64,000 nt of DNA. It comes from Thaumarchaeota archaeon SCGC AAA007-O23 (GTDB lineage Archaea > Thermoproteota > Nitrososphaeria > Nitrososphaerales > Nitrosopumilaceae). The notes under the pieces are model-generated. The model ran no database searches. It was not told the origin of the DNA and saw only the letters and a list, made by a program, of their open reading frames with translations. The position numbers and the translations under genes are program-made. Of the stretch, positions 1-7,724 are shown piece after piece; positions within the stretch are counted from its first letter, which is position 1, and each line of letters starts with the position of its first letter. The stretch spans positions 15,021 to 79,020 of the forward strand of contig ARWO01000004.1 of assembly GCA_000402075.1 (NCBI GenBank). The letters run 5' to 3'.

Positions 1-1445
1 TTTGCACGTGTTAGATTTATTCCAAGATTACCAGCACGCAGCCCAACAATAATCAACTTTGTACCCCCATTTTGGAAATTATCAATATTTCCCTGTCGTA
101 TTTTATCAGTTTGACCACCGATAATTGCTGCAGGATTGAATTCCTGTAAACTTTCATGTAATAATTTATGAATAGATTTATGATGACAGAAAACAACCAC
201 ACTTTCCTCAATTTCCATTATATTTTTCACAAAATCAATCACGTGATGAAGTTTTGCCACACCAGCGGCTTGTCTCTCACTTTGAATTGCTCTCTGATAT
301 GAAGCGACCTTGCTAAATTCAGTTTCTGCGTGTTTCTGTTCTTCTTCAAGTTTGCTCCAAATCTTATTTAATTCATTTTTATAGTAAGTTTCATCAGCGT
401 CAATCGTTTCCTTATATCTTACTTTATCCTTTAATTCCTTTAATACATCTGATTTTTTTCTACGAAGCATAACATCTCTTTGTAGTACATGACGTAAACC
501 ATCACGCTTGCTAGGAACCACAATTGCCCTACCCCTTTCATCCTGATAACAAAAATATTCACAAAATTCTTTGAAATTACCTAGCAATCCTGGTTTTAAG
601 ATATCTACTATTGGCCATATTTCAGAACCATGATTATAAATTGGTGTGCCTGAAAGACCAACTCTATATTTGATTGATTTCATTCCTGCCAGTTTTTTAA
701 TTGCTCTATACTTTTTGGTTGTTTTAGAACGAAGATGTTGTACTTCATCACATACAAGTGTCCGAATTTTTAATTTTGACAGATCAATTTGACGTTTATA
801 AAGTAACTCGTAATTGATAAGATAAAAATCATAATCAGAAATTTCTTTTTGTTTGCCTGAACGTATACTTGTTATGGTTGGCACACCATCCTCAACAATA
901 CGACCATTTCTACTCTTTTTTTTCATGAATCTTTCTATTTCACGCTGCCAATTAGTTAGTGTAACAAGCGGAGCTACTACAAGAACCGGCGATGATTGTT
1001 TTTCTGATGCGATATACGCTAACGTTTGTACAGTTTTACCAAGACCCATATCATCAGCAAGTAATGCATTACCAGAAGATTTCAAAAGAAAATCTAGACC
1101 CATTTTCTGAAAGTTTAGCAGTTTTCCACGAAATTGTTTTTTTGGTATAGCTTTTGAAAGTTTTTCAATTTTTGTTTTAGTTGGTTTTTTAATAATTTTA
1201 GCACGTGCTTTTCGTTGCCAAACAGATTTTGATAATATTTCCAATGGATATCTTTCCAAAATAAGTCTGATTTGTTTAACATTATTTTCATTATCAGGAA
1301 TAATAACCTCGTTAGGACCACTGCCATACCATAACTCCGGTATGAGCTTTGAAACCATCATTACAGCTCTAACGCCAGTAATTTTCCAGGTCCATGATCC
1401 CGAATACTTGTCAATTGCATATTCAAGTGTTCCAAATGTTTTCAT
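1..1445 (-). CDS. SNF2-family DEAD/DEAH-type helicase, C-terminus cut by window edge
   Basis: The minus frame stays open from an ATG at 1445 to the window edge (481 codons). Superfamily 2 motifs are read directly: Walker A region LLADDMGLGKTVQTLAYI, motif II DEVQH, motif III GLSGTPIYN, and the start of the C-terminal RecA lobe with GLRAGNLGINLTRA. This order is that of SNF2 ATPases, which translocate on double-stranded DNA and remodel protein-DNA complexes. About 115 residues precede the helicase core and show no recognised domain. DEVQH replaces the more usual DEAH. The last part of the C-terminal lobe lies outside the window. The SNF2 family assignment is firm; the cellular target is unknown. 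Confidence 0.9.
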   Translation of the reverse strand, partial: MKTFGTLEYAIDKYSGSWTWKITGVRAVMMVSKLIPELWYGSGPNEVIIPDNENNVKQIRLILERYPLEILSKSVWQRKARAKIIKKPTKTKIEKLSKAIPKKQFRGKLLNFQKMGLDFLLKSSGNALLADDMGLGKTVQTLAYIASEKQSSPVLVVAPLVTLTNWQREIERFMKKKSRNGRIVEDGVPTITSIRSGKQKEISDYDFYLINYELLYKRQIDLSKLKIRTLVCDEVQHLRSKTTKKYRAIKKLAGMKSIKYRVGLSGTPIYNHGSEIWPIVDILKPGLLGNFKEFCEYFCYQDERGRAIVVPSKRDGLRHVLQRDVMLRRKKSDVLKELKDKVRYKETIDADETYYKNELNKIWSKLEEEQKHAETEFSKVASYQRAIQSERQAAGVAKLHHVIDFVKNIMEIEESVVVFCHHKSIHKLLHESLQEFNPAAIIGGQTDKIRQGNIDNFQNGGTKLIIVGLRAGNLGINLTRA

Positions 1446-1514
1446 TGTTCTTCCGTGAAGCTCGAAAATTGTTTTGGTACCTTATGAATCTTGATTATTT
1501 CAAAATAGTGATAT

Positions 1515-1622
1515 ATGGGTAAAATGATTTGGTATGGCTACATAGGTTTTCTTGTATTAATCATGTTTATGCTGAGTATTATGACAATCGCAATTACAAA
1601 GACTGGTTTTGTGATCGTTTAA
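1515..1622 (+). CDS. possible 35-residue single-pass membrane peptide
   Basis: An ATG at 1515 opens a 35-codon frame ending in TAA. It encodes one hydrophobic stretch (about residues 10-30) with a short cationic N-terminus, like the other small membrane proteins of this window. It overlaps antisense with the cysteine-rich frame at 1557-1673, and probably only one of the two is real. The regular CxxC pattern of the antisense frame makes this one the less likely. Confidence 0.25.
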   Translation: MGKMIWYGYIGFLVLIMFMLSIMTIAITKTGFVIV

Positions 1623-1673
1623 ACAATCAATACACTCAAAATGTTTGTGGTTTTCACAATTAGCGCATATCAT
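1557..1673 (-). CDS. 38-residue cysteine/histidine-rich zinc-binding peptide
   Basis: A 38-codon frame starts with ATG at 1673 and ends with TAA. Eight cysteines and several histidines are spaced as CANC, CIDC and CNCDCH, with a His-rich tail. That density of metal ligands is not expected by chance in AT-rich DNA and suggests a compact zinc-binding fold, like the other small CxxC proteins nearby. It lies between the divergent helicase and ABC permease genes. No named family is recognised. Confidence 0.5.
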   Translation of the reverse strand: MICANCENHKHFECIDCLNDHKTSLCNCDCHNTQHKHD

Positions 1674-1746
1674 GAATATAATTTAGATATTAGCCTTTGA
1701 AAAGTTTTTGCTAGAAGTTATAAGGTAAATTTTCTTAACTTACCCA

Positions 1747-2799
1747 TTGAGTCTGAAAAGATACATCGCTACTAGATGTATTACTATGTTTGGCGTTCTG
1801 ATGATAACTCTGCTATTAACAATCGCATTAGTTGGATCCAATATGGACATTATTTTAAAACAAGGTATAGTTTACCAGGTAAGAGCAGAAATTACAGAAA
1901 ATCCTGCTATAGCTGAAAGCTTTGCAACTGTTGAAGAATTTGATAAGTTTGTGCAGGAGCAGACTGATCAGAGAATTGAAACGCTTGGATTAGATAACCC
2001 GTGGTATTCTCCTCAGAGAATTGGATTTACTATGTATAAGATATTAATTCTAGATTTTGGAAATGCGACGTTTCTTACAAGTGATTCTGGATCTTCCAAT
2101 GTTGGCGACATACTATTAGAAAAGATTCCAAGAACTGTTTTGCTCTTCACTACAGCAACTATAATCATTTCCATAATTGGGATATTTTTGGGTGCATTAG
2201 CAGGAAGCAAAGTAGGTTCAGTTGTTGATAGAATAACTTCGATGTTTGCAGTAGTTAGTAGTAGTTTTCCAGTTTGGTGGATAGGAATGCTTATGATCTT
2301 TCTATTTGCATTTACATATCATATTTTTCCCGCAAGGGCAACACCATCAATACTTCCAACGGAACCTGATTACATTATTGCATTACTCTACCATATGACA
2401 CTACCACTAATTACAATTGTAATGATTGGATTTGGTGCATGGGCATATCTTGTACGCAATTTTATGGTAGGAACACTACAAGAAGATTTTATCACTGCAA
2501 AAAAGGCTATCGGCATTGATAAAAAAAAGATTATCTATAAACATGCTTTAAAAAATGCTGCACCACCAATTGTTACAATTCTGGCACTGAGTCTTTCAGG
2601 TTCACTTGGTGGTGCAATAATTACAGAAGCAGTATTTGATTGGCCAGGAATGGGACGGCTTTATTTTGAGGCTATCAGTGTCATGGACTTGCCAATCATA
2701 ATCGGTGCTACATATGTACTTACGGTGTTATTTTTGATCAGTATTCTTGTTGCAGATTTACTTTATGGTTATTTTGATCCGAGAGTGAAAACAGAATGA
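1747..2799 (+). CDS. dppB: peptide-type ABC transporter permease, DppB/OppB family
   Basis: 350 residues. The N-terminus (LKRYIATR, then a transmembrane helix) is the standard DppB/OppB start, which supports the TTG at 1747; the next ATG would cut into helix 1. An extracytoplasmic segment (about residues 35-120) follows, then five further membrane helices. The permease coupling loop is seen near residues 245-275 (EDFITAKKAIGIDKKKIIYK), and GGAIITEAVFDWPGMGRL is a family signature. The stop overlaps the start of the dppC-like gene by 4 nt, so the two are co-translated and form the membrane channel. No binding protein or ATPase is adjacent; a matching ATPase is at 37.4-38.3 kb on the other strand. 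Substrate is unproven. Confidence 0.9.
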   Translation: MSLKRYIATRCITMFGVLMITLLLTIALVGSNMDIILKQGIVYQVRAEITENPAIAESFATVEEFDKFVQEQTDQRIETLGLDNPWYSPQRIGFTMYKILILDFGNATFLTSDSGSSNVGDILLEKIPRTVLLFTTATIIISIIGIFLGALAGSKVGSVVDRITSMFAVVSSSFPVWWIGMLMIFLFAFTYHIFPARATPSILPTEPDYIIALLYHMTLPLITIVMIGFGAWAYLVRNFMVGTLQEDFITAKKAIGIDKKKIIYKHALKNAAPPIVTILALSLSGSLGGAIITEAVFDWPGMGRLYFEAISVMDLPIIIGATYVLTVLFLISILVADLLYGYFDPRVKTE

Positions 2800-4157
2800 G
2801 TAGCGTAAGTTCATCGGAAATAAAACGAGAGTTTGTTAAGAGTAAAATTGGTCTTATTGGTATTGGAATTTTGGCAAGCCTTATCATTTTATCGATGATA
2901 GCCATTATCACAATTCCTATAGATACATTCAAGCAATGGAATAATCCGGGTAGCTGGATTTCATATCCAAAGACATCGGTACCAGCATGGGTAAACTATT
3001 TCACTACAGAAAAAATCCCAGAACATCTTATAATTGATAAGCCAATTGCAATAACTAAAGAGGGTGTTATATCATTAGCATCGCATCAATTCGGTATACA
3101 ATATCACTATGATGATTTTCCGAGTGATTTTATTTACGAATTTAATGTTGAGTATTCAGGCTCACAACTGTTACAAATTTCTGTAATTAGACCAGATCAA
3201 TCACAAATACTTCTTTTGTCTAGATCATTGCCACACTCAGACACTAAAGTTGTACATCATGAACGAATTTTTTCAGCTGATAACAGTATTAAAAAAAATA
3301 TTCAAATTCATTTTTCTGAAATGGATTTCTATAATCAAAACACATCAAGTGAAGATATGATCTTTGCAAACAGAGATGGGAAAGTGTTGAAGGGAGATTA
3401 TATATTTTTAGTAAATATCTATGGTATTGATAAAAAAGTAAGTATTATTGATTCCAAATTAATTCTTGGTGGAAAAGCATATGGAATGATGGGAACTGAT
3501 GAATTACGAAGAGACCTTGCTGTCGGTCTTTTATGGGGAACCCCACTTGCTTTGTTTATTGGCATTGCTGTGGCTATCGGTTCTGTAATAGCTGGTTTAA
3601 TTTATGGTGTATATTCTGGCTTTAAGGGGAAAAAAACAGACGAAGCCATGATGAGGTTTAATGATGTTATCTATGCACTTCCGGCACTGCCTTTTTTGAT
3701 AATTCTTGCCGTAACTATTAGTAATAGTATATTTTTGCTAGTAGGATTCCTGATGATCTTTGGTTGGGTTGGTATTGCAAAGGTTTCACGCAGTATGGCA
3801 CTTCAAATCAAAACTAGACAATATGTAGAGGCATCACAAATGATGGGACAGAAAAACTCAAAAATAGTTTTTAAACATATTATTCCACAATTACTGCCTT
3901 ATGCTTTTGCCAGTATTGCAATTTCAGTCCCTGCTGCGATTACAACAGAAGCTGGCATAAGTTTTTTGGGTCTTGGTGATCCAACATTTCCCACGTGGGG
4001 ACAAATACTGCATGATGCAAATACATATGGTGCCGCAGCAAGAGGATTATGGTGGTGGATTGCTCCACCAGGAATAATGATTGCGATTACAGGCCTTGCG
4101 TTTGTTTTCATTGGTAATGCATTGGATGCAATTATAAATCCAAAATTGAGAAAATAA
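2796..4157 (+). CDS. dppC: peptide-type ABC transporter permease, DppC/OppC family, with enlarged external domain
   Basis: 453 residues, against about 300 for usual family members. Helix 1 lies at about residues 18-40. The family motif GTDELRRD is reached only at about residue 230, so roughly 135 extra residues lie outside the membrane between helix 1 and the transport domain. That insert is rich in beta-forming sequence and has no cysteines. The rest is canonical: a coupling loop near RQYVEASQMMGQKNSKI and the signature TEAGISFLGLGDPTFPTWG. ATG start; 4-nt overlap with dppB. The insert could receive a binding protein or bind substrate itself; that is inference. Confidence 0.9.
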   Translation: MSSVSSSEIKREFVKSKIGLIGIGILASLIILSMIAIITIPIDTFKQWNNPGSWISYPKTSVPAWVNYFTTEKIPEHLIIDKPIAITKEGVISLASHQFGIQYHYDDFPSDFIYEFNVEYSGSQLLQISVIRPDQSQILLLSRSLPHSDTKVVHHERIFSADNSIKKNIQIHFSEMDFYNQNTSSEDMIFANRDGKVLKGDYIFLVNIYGIDKKVSIIDSKLILGGKAYGMMGTDELRRDLAVGLLWGTPLALFIGIAVAIGSVIAGLIYGVYSGFKGKKTDEAMMRFNDVIYALPALPFLIILAVTISNSIFLLVGFLMIFGWVGIAKVSRSMALQIKTRQYVEASQMMGQKNSKIVFKHIIPQLLPYAFASIAISVPAAITTEAGISFLGLGDPTFPTWGQILHDANTYGAAARGLWWWIAPPGIMIAITGLAFVFIGNALDAIINPKLRK

Positions 4158-4180
4158 CTAATTTTAAAATATATATCTAA

Positions 4181-4507
4181 TTAGAATTTGAATTCTCTGA
4201 TAATATTCATTGCAGTATCATTTAGTTTAATGGTGTAAACTGCACTATTTTCATCGTTTGATTCTGAAAGTTTCTCACCAAATTCTGTCTTATCATGTCC
4301 TCGCTCAAAATTTCCACCGGATTCCTTAATGCATAATGGAAATTTTTTCATGGTCAAGCTTGTTTTTAGTAAATAAGCAATGAATTTTTTGTATATTTCT
4401 GTACTACTCCAATCAGTGTCTTGTTCTTGACACATAGCAATCCAGATATCTACTGTGTTCTGATAAGCTACATTTTTTCGGATATTATCCAATGCAAGAT
4501 TTGACAT
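4181..4507 (-). CDS. conserved-looking hypothetical protein, 108 residues
   Basis: A soluble 108-residue protein with mixed charged and hydrophobic composition, no membrane segment and no recognised motif. It starts with ATG at 4507, 15 nt after the stop of the zinc-ribbon membrane protein on the same strand, so the two may form a short operon. It converges on the dppC-like gene. No function can be assigned. Confidence 0.65.
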   Translation of the reverse strand: MSNLALDNIRKNVAYQNTVDIWIAMCQEQDTDWSSTEIYKKFIAYLLKTSLTMKKFPLCIKESGGNFERGHDKTEFGEKLSESNDENSAVYTIKLNDTAMNIIREFKF

Positions 4508-4521
4508 TTAACCACGTATAC

Positions 4522-4839
4522 CTAAAAATCAGCACGTTTCATTTTAGAGCCGCAACGAGGACAATCTCCACCCTTGAATCGGTGGTTACAAGTTAGGCAG
4601 GCATATCTTACACCAGTACCTTGACCTTGACCAAATAGTCCTCCAAAACTAAATCCTGATCCTGTTCCGCTAGAACCTCTCATTCTTGACATCATTCTCT
4701 TTCTCAAAATTAGTGGAAAGACGATAAAGATTGCTAGTGCTGCACCCAAACCATACGGAAATGGTAGAACTAATTGTAGACCAATGCTTACAGCCAAAGA
4801 TGCGAACAAAAATATCAGATAGCCCTTGTAATTTATCAT
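4522..4839 (-). CDS. small membrane protein with C-terminal zinc ribbon
   Basis: 105 residues: two hydrophobic helices in residues 5-48, a basic and Gly/Ser-rich linker (about 50-78), and a C-terminal zinc ribbon with two knuckles, CLTC and CPRC. This is a typical archaeal layout for a membrane-tethered zinc ribbon of unknown role. A palindromic TATA-like box lies 26 nt upstream of the ATG, the spacing of a leaderless archaeal transcript. The smaller protein at 8754-8936 shares the membrane plus CxxC/CxxC design. Confidence 0.75.
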   Translation of the reverse strand: MINYKGYLIFLFASLAVSIGLQLVLPFPYGLGAALAIFIVFPLILRKRMMSRMRGSSGTGSGFSFGGLFGQGQGTGVRYACLTCNHRFKGGDCPRCGSKMKRADF

Positions 4840-4864
4840 AATGAAAAAAATTAGTAAAAAAAAC

Positions 4865-4872
4865 TTTATAAA
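4865..4872 (-). promoter_or_regulatory. TATA box for the zinc-ribbon membrane protein
   Basis: The sequence TTTATAAA, within the wider palindrome CTTTATAAAG, is centred about 29 nt upstream of the ATG at 4839. Together with the adjacent A/T-rich stretch it fits an archaeal TATA/BRE promoter producing a leaderless mRNA. The JAMM gene is also on the minus strand and its stop lies 50 nt beyond, so the box serves only the 4839 gene. Confidence 0.5.
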
Positions 4873-4917
4873 GGTTTGTCAGAATTTTTACGTTCTTAAT
4901 CCTACAATCTATTAATG

Positions 4918-5322
4918 TTAAACAACCACAAATGGAATTTCTTTTCCATCACTATCCCAAGCAAATATGTCATCGTCCTCATAAGGTGACTTTACAATCA
5001 TTGAAACAAGACCAAAAAAATTATTCAAATCAGTCAGAGATGGTTCAGCTGAACCAACAGGATGAGAATGAACGATGCCGACATAACTAGGATCCAGTGG
5101 TAATGGATTGTTAGGAAATCCAGCAAAGTCTGCTCCTGTTTCAGAAAATGGTGGTACTACTAACCCATCTATGAATACATCACCATGTTTTGCTTTTCCG
5201 CGTAAAATTAAGATGCCTTCATTTGGATGATTCATCTTACAAAAAGACAAGATGCCATCTCTTGCATCCTTAGACAATGATATCTTACGCTCAAATTTTT
5301 TCTTTTTTAATTGCAAAACCAT
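4918..5322 (-). CDS. JAMM/MPN+ metalloprotease-like protein
   Basis: 134 residues covering one JAB1/MPN domain. The zinc-site residues are all present: Glu35 in NEGILILRG, His85 and His87 in VHSHPVG, and Ser95 with Asp98 in SLTD, matching E...HxHP(x)7SxxD. Family members are zinc isopeptidases; in archaea some cleave ubiquitin-like SAMP proteins. The ATG at 5322 overlaps the stop of the upstream coiled-coil gene by one base (TAATG), so translation is probably coupled. Activity is expected from the complete active site, but the substrate is unknown. No ubiquitin-like or E1 gene is in the window. Confidence 0.88.
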   Translation of the reverse strand: MVLQLKKKKFERKISLSKDARDGILSFCKMNHPNEGILILRGKAKHGDVFIDGLVVPPFSETGADFAGFPNNPLPLDPSYVGIVHSHPVGSAEPSLTDLNNFFGLVSMIVKSPYEDDDIFAWDSDGKEIPFVVV

Positions 5323-6605
5323 TACTCCGTTCTTATAATATATTGTACAGCAGAAATTTCATTTAAAATAGATTCCACCGATTTAACAAATTTAGGAATG
5401 ATTTCAGTTGTATCTTTCAACTCTTTCTCTATCGAACTGATTTTTGATTCCAAAGATGATTTATCATTTTTATGCATACTGAGAGCAGATTCTTTTTGCC
5501 TCAATTGGTCATTGTTAAATCCCAACAATTTACTTTCAATATCACTTTTAGATCGATTAAAAACAGAAATTTTTTCAATGAATCCAGGAATGAGTGAAAG
5601 TATCTCATCAATTTGTAATAACGATTTATCAGTATCTTTAACAGATACTGAACCTGATTGTATTCCATTGCGTGTAGATTCTAATATTTGTATAATGTCT
5701 TGTTTGTTAGAATCAACTAACACATCATATGGGTTTGCAATTAAATTTGCTAATAGTTTTTTTAGTGGCTTGTCAAGTGAAGAAACATAAACATACTTGT
5801 TTAGCGGTCTTGAAATCTTAACAAAATGTAATTCGATCTCATTCCTAATTTTATTTTTTCCAGAAGATAGTGAATCTAGCTTTTCATTAATTTGTAGAAA
5901 TTCTGTATATTCACTGCTGTTTTTAATATTCTCAATCCCTTTTTCATCACTATCAATTGTAACAAGAAGATCATCGATGGTTTTCACGGTTAATTTTTCC
6001 TGTTCGCCTAAATCAACGATTGATTTTTTTGATTCCTCAATCTTATTCATAGTATTCAAAATTTGTTCAATTTTAGTTTCTAATTCGGAGTAATTCGTAA
6101 TTATGGTAGAAATTTCATCATTCCCATCTGTCATTACCTTAAGATCATCTTTTAACTTGCCAGCATATTTCTTTGCAAATATGTGAATAACACTAGACTG
6201 TCTTCCTAACGAGTCTCCAATTTTCTTTAGCATTCTACCAGCAATTGCATTAAAATTTTTCACATCATCATAGGAATTTATCTCTGGTAGTTGAACAATT
6301 GACTCCCTCTTGATAATTGATATAACCTCTTTTTTTCCACGATCGACTAATCTTTTTAAGTGAATATCTATATCATCTACATTTAATGTATCACGTTCTA
6401 GATCAATAGCAATATGTAGGATTGTTTCGCAACTTGATTTAATTTTATTTTTAAATGTTTTAGTTTCAGCAATTATTGTTTTTGTTCGAATTGAACGTAT
6501 CTCATCAACAGCATTTGGAACATCGGAAAGTAAAATTTGTTTTTTTTGAGGAGCTATTTCAGGCTCCTGTTTTTTTGGTTTTTTCTTGCCCCATCCAAAT
6601 ACCAT
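5322..6605 (-). CDS. long coiled-coil protein paired with the JAMM protease
   Basis: About 427 residues starting at the ATG of MVFGWGKKKPKK (6605). An ATG 12 codons further upstream exists, but the hydrophobic extension it adds looks untranslated, and this Trp/Lys-rich start is what small archaeal proteins often show. After the basic N-terminus nearly the whole chain is predicted alpha-helical with heptad-like repeats (strong near residues 170-260 and 370-420). There is no ATP-binding motif, so it is not an SMC/Rad50 protein despite the coiled coils. It overlaps the JAMM gene by one base, suggesting a common complex or substrate relation (inference). Confidence 0.78.
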   Translation of the reverse strand: MVFGWGKKKPKKQEPEIAPQKKQILLSDVPNAVDEIRSIRTKTIIAETKTFKNKIKSSCETILHIAIDLERDTLNVDDIDIHLKRLVDRGKKEVISIIKRESIVQLPEINSYDDVKNFNAIAGRMLKKIGDSLGRQSSVIHIFAKKYAGKLKDDLKVMTDGNDEISTIITNYSELETKIEQILNTMNKIEESKKSIVDLGEQEKLTVKTIDDLLVTIDSDEKGIENIKNSSEYTEFLQINEKLDSLSSGKNKIRNEIELHFVKISRPLNKYVYVSSLDKPLKKLLANLIANPYDVLVDSNKQDIIQILESTRNGIQSGSVSVKDTDKSLLQIDEILSLIPGFIEKISVFNRSKSDIESKLLGFNNDQLRQKESALSMHKNDKSSLESKISSIEKELKDTTEIIPKFVKSVESILNEISAVQYIIRTE

Positions 6606-6703
6606 AATTAAATCTAAAATTACAATTTTAAATATGTTCAAGTATCCACACTAGAAAATTTGGAATAGAATAGCCTAAAATATTCAAAATACACATTTAA
6701 TCT

Positions 6704-7060
6704 GTGAGTGATACACGTTTTATCATATTAGGTGTCGGATTAATTTTTGCAGGAATTATTATCCTATCAGTTTTTGGCGCTCAGTTTGATGAGATCACAA
6801 TGCAAGAAGAATTCCATGTGTGTTATGAATATCATGCTGATACGCCGCCAACAGAGATTGATTGTAATGTTGCATCTCAAAATAAGATGATTATTTTTGC
6901 AATTGTTGCATTACTAATTGCATGTGGAATTGCTTCGTTAGTAAAAGGAATAAGAGGTGAATGGGATCAAGATGTAAAACCGGAAGACATGGTAGGACCA
7001 AGTAGTTCTTTTGATACACGTGATGGACCAAATGATTCTGATCAAAATGACACAAAATAA
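6704..7060 (+). CDS. two-helix membrane protein with acidic C-terminal tail
   Basis: 118 residues from a GTG start at 6704. Helix 1 is at about residues 7-25 and helix 2 at about 67-85. The loop between them holds two cysteines (CYEYH and DCNVA) that could form an external disulfide. The last 35 residues are acidic and polar. It is divergent from the coiled-coil/JAMM pair and followed 32 nt later by a 31-residue membrane peptide on the same strand. No family recognised. Confidence 0.65.
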   Translation: MSDTRFIILGVGLIFAGIIILSVFGAQFDEITMQEEFHVCYEYHADTPPTEIDCNVASQNKMIIFAIVALLIACGIASLVKGIRGEWDQDVKPEDMVGPSSSFDTRDGPNDSDQNDTK

Positions 7061-7092
7061 AATTATATTTTACAATGTTTTTGGTGAATTAA

Positions 7093-7188
7093 ATGAATGA
7101 TACATTTTTTACAGAATTCATAATATTGGCTGGGATAGTTGGAGCAATACTTGCATTTTTGATGATAAAACGTTGGCGTGATGAATAA
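7093..7188 (+). CDS. 31-residue single-pass membrane peptide
   Basis: ATG at 7093, TAA at 7186. The translation has a short polar head (MNDTFFTEF), one hydrophobic helix of about 18 residues, and a positively charged end (IKRWRDE). This layout is shared with the 35- and 36-residue frames at 47046 and 47156. It probably lies in one transcription unit with the preceding two-helix membrane protein. Such peptides are often subunits or stabilisers of membrane complexes; no partner can be named here. Confidence 0.55.
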   Translation: MNDTFFTEFIILAGIVGAILAFLMIKRWRDE

Positions 7189-7199
7189 AATTTTATTTT

Positions 7200-7496
7200 T
7201 TATATTTTAATTTCGAAAAGATCATCTTTTGAAACACCCTTCCATACACCTATCATTCCTTCCGCTTCTGCTGGCTCAACTTTAGTTATTTTCTGAATCT
7301 TGATATGATCAGGATTTGGTGGCATCCATAGCATTGCCATGTAATCATCCACATCTCCCGCCTTACTTGGAAGAGCCATGATGATTTTATCTTTTGAAAA
7401 ACCATTTGCAACTAACGCATTAGTTGATTTTTCCAGAAGATCTTGACGACCATGCGTAAACAGATAAACATTTTTTGTGGTATCAATGTCCGCCAT
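7200..7496 (-). CDS. hypothetical soluble protein, 98 residues
   Basis: A 98-residue protein with alternating hydrophobic and charged residues (NVYLFTHGRQDLLEKS, later DKIIMALPSK) suggesting a small alpha/beta fold. There is no cysteine and no membrane segment. It is transcribed in the same direction as tRNA-Ser, which ends about 50 nt upstream of its ATG. The function is not recognisable. Confidence 0.65.
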   Translation of the reverse strand: MADIDTTKNVYLFTHGRQDLLEKSTNALVANGFSKDKIIMALPSKAGDVDDYMAMLWMPPNPDHIKIQKITKVEPAEAEGMIGVWKGVSKDDLFEIKI

Positions 7497-7546
7497 TGTT
7501 AATTATCAATTACTGTCTCACTTTTATGTTATACCAAAATGACAAG

Positions 7547-7644
7547 CGCCGGGAGAGGGATTCGAACCCCCGCGTGCGGATGCACAGACGCTATCCTGTA
7601 TAAGATTTCGAGGCGTCCGCCTTACCAGGCTTGGCTATCCCGAC
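7547..7644 (-). tRNA. tRNA-Ser(CGA) with a 14-nt intron
   Basis: The minus strand folds as a class II tRNA: acceptor GTCGGGA/TCCCGGC, D arm closed by GCC/GGC, anticodon stem GACGC/GCGTC, long variable arm with GTGC/GCAC, and T arm GGGGG-TTCGAAT-CCCTC. The discriminator is G, as in serine tRNAs, and CCA is not encoded. The anticodon loop is 21 nt instead of 7; removing 14 nt (7593-7606) after position 37 restores loop CTCGAAA with anticodon CGA. The inserted segment can close on itself (ATCT/GGAT). The tRNA splicing endonuclease EndA is encoded at 29215. Confidence 0.93.
7593..7606 (-). other. 14-nt intron in tRNA-Ser(CGA), canonical 37/38 site
   Basis: This is the segment that must be removed for a normal seven-base anticodon loop. 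Location between positions 37 and 38 is the canonical archaeal site, cut by EndA at a bulge-helix-bulge fold. The exact boundaries could shift by one base because A residues flank both ends. Confidence 0.75.
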
Positions 7645-7666
7645 AAATCGATTTTGTTACACGTCC

Positions 7667-7674
7667 TAATATAG
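7667..7674 (-). promoter_or_regulatory. possible TATA box for tRNA-Ser
   Basis: CTATATTA on the minus strand is centred about 26 nt upstream of the mature tRNA 5' end. A second candidate, CTTTTATC at 7681-7688, lies further upstream. The same 80-nt gap must also hold the divergent promoter of the flap endonuclease gene, so the assignment is tentative. Confidence 0.3.
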
Positions 7675-7724
7675 TAAGTCGATAAAAGCGGTAAACAAAA
7701 AAACAAGAAAAATACCATTCTGAT

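Noticed and set aside
853..1110. 85-codon plus-strand frame opposite the helicase
   Set aside because: Antisense shadow; the minus strand here encodes the conserved SNF2 core without interruption.
1115..1327. 70-codon minus frame
   Set aside because: It is in a different frame from the helicase, which covers this stretch continuously.
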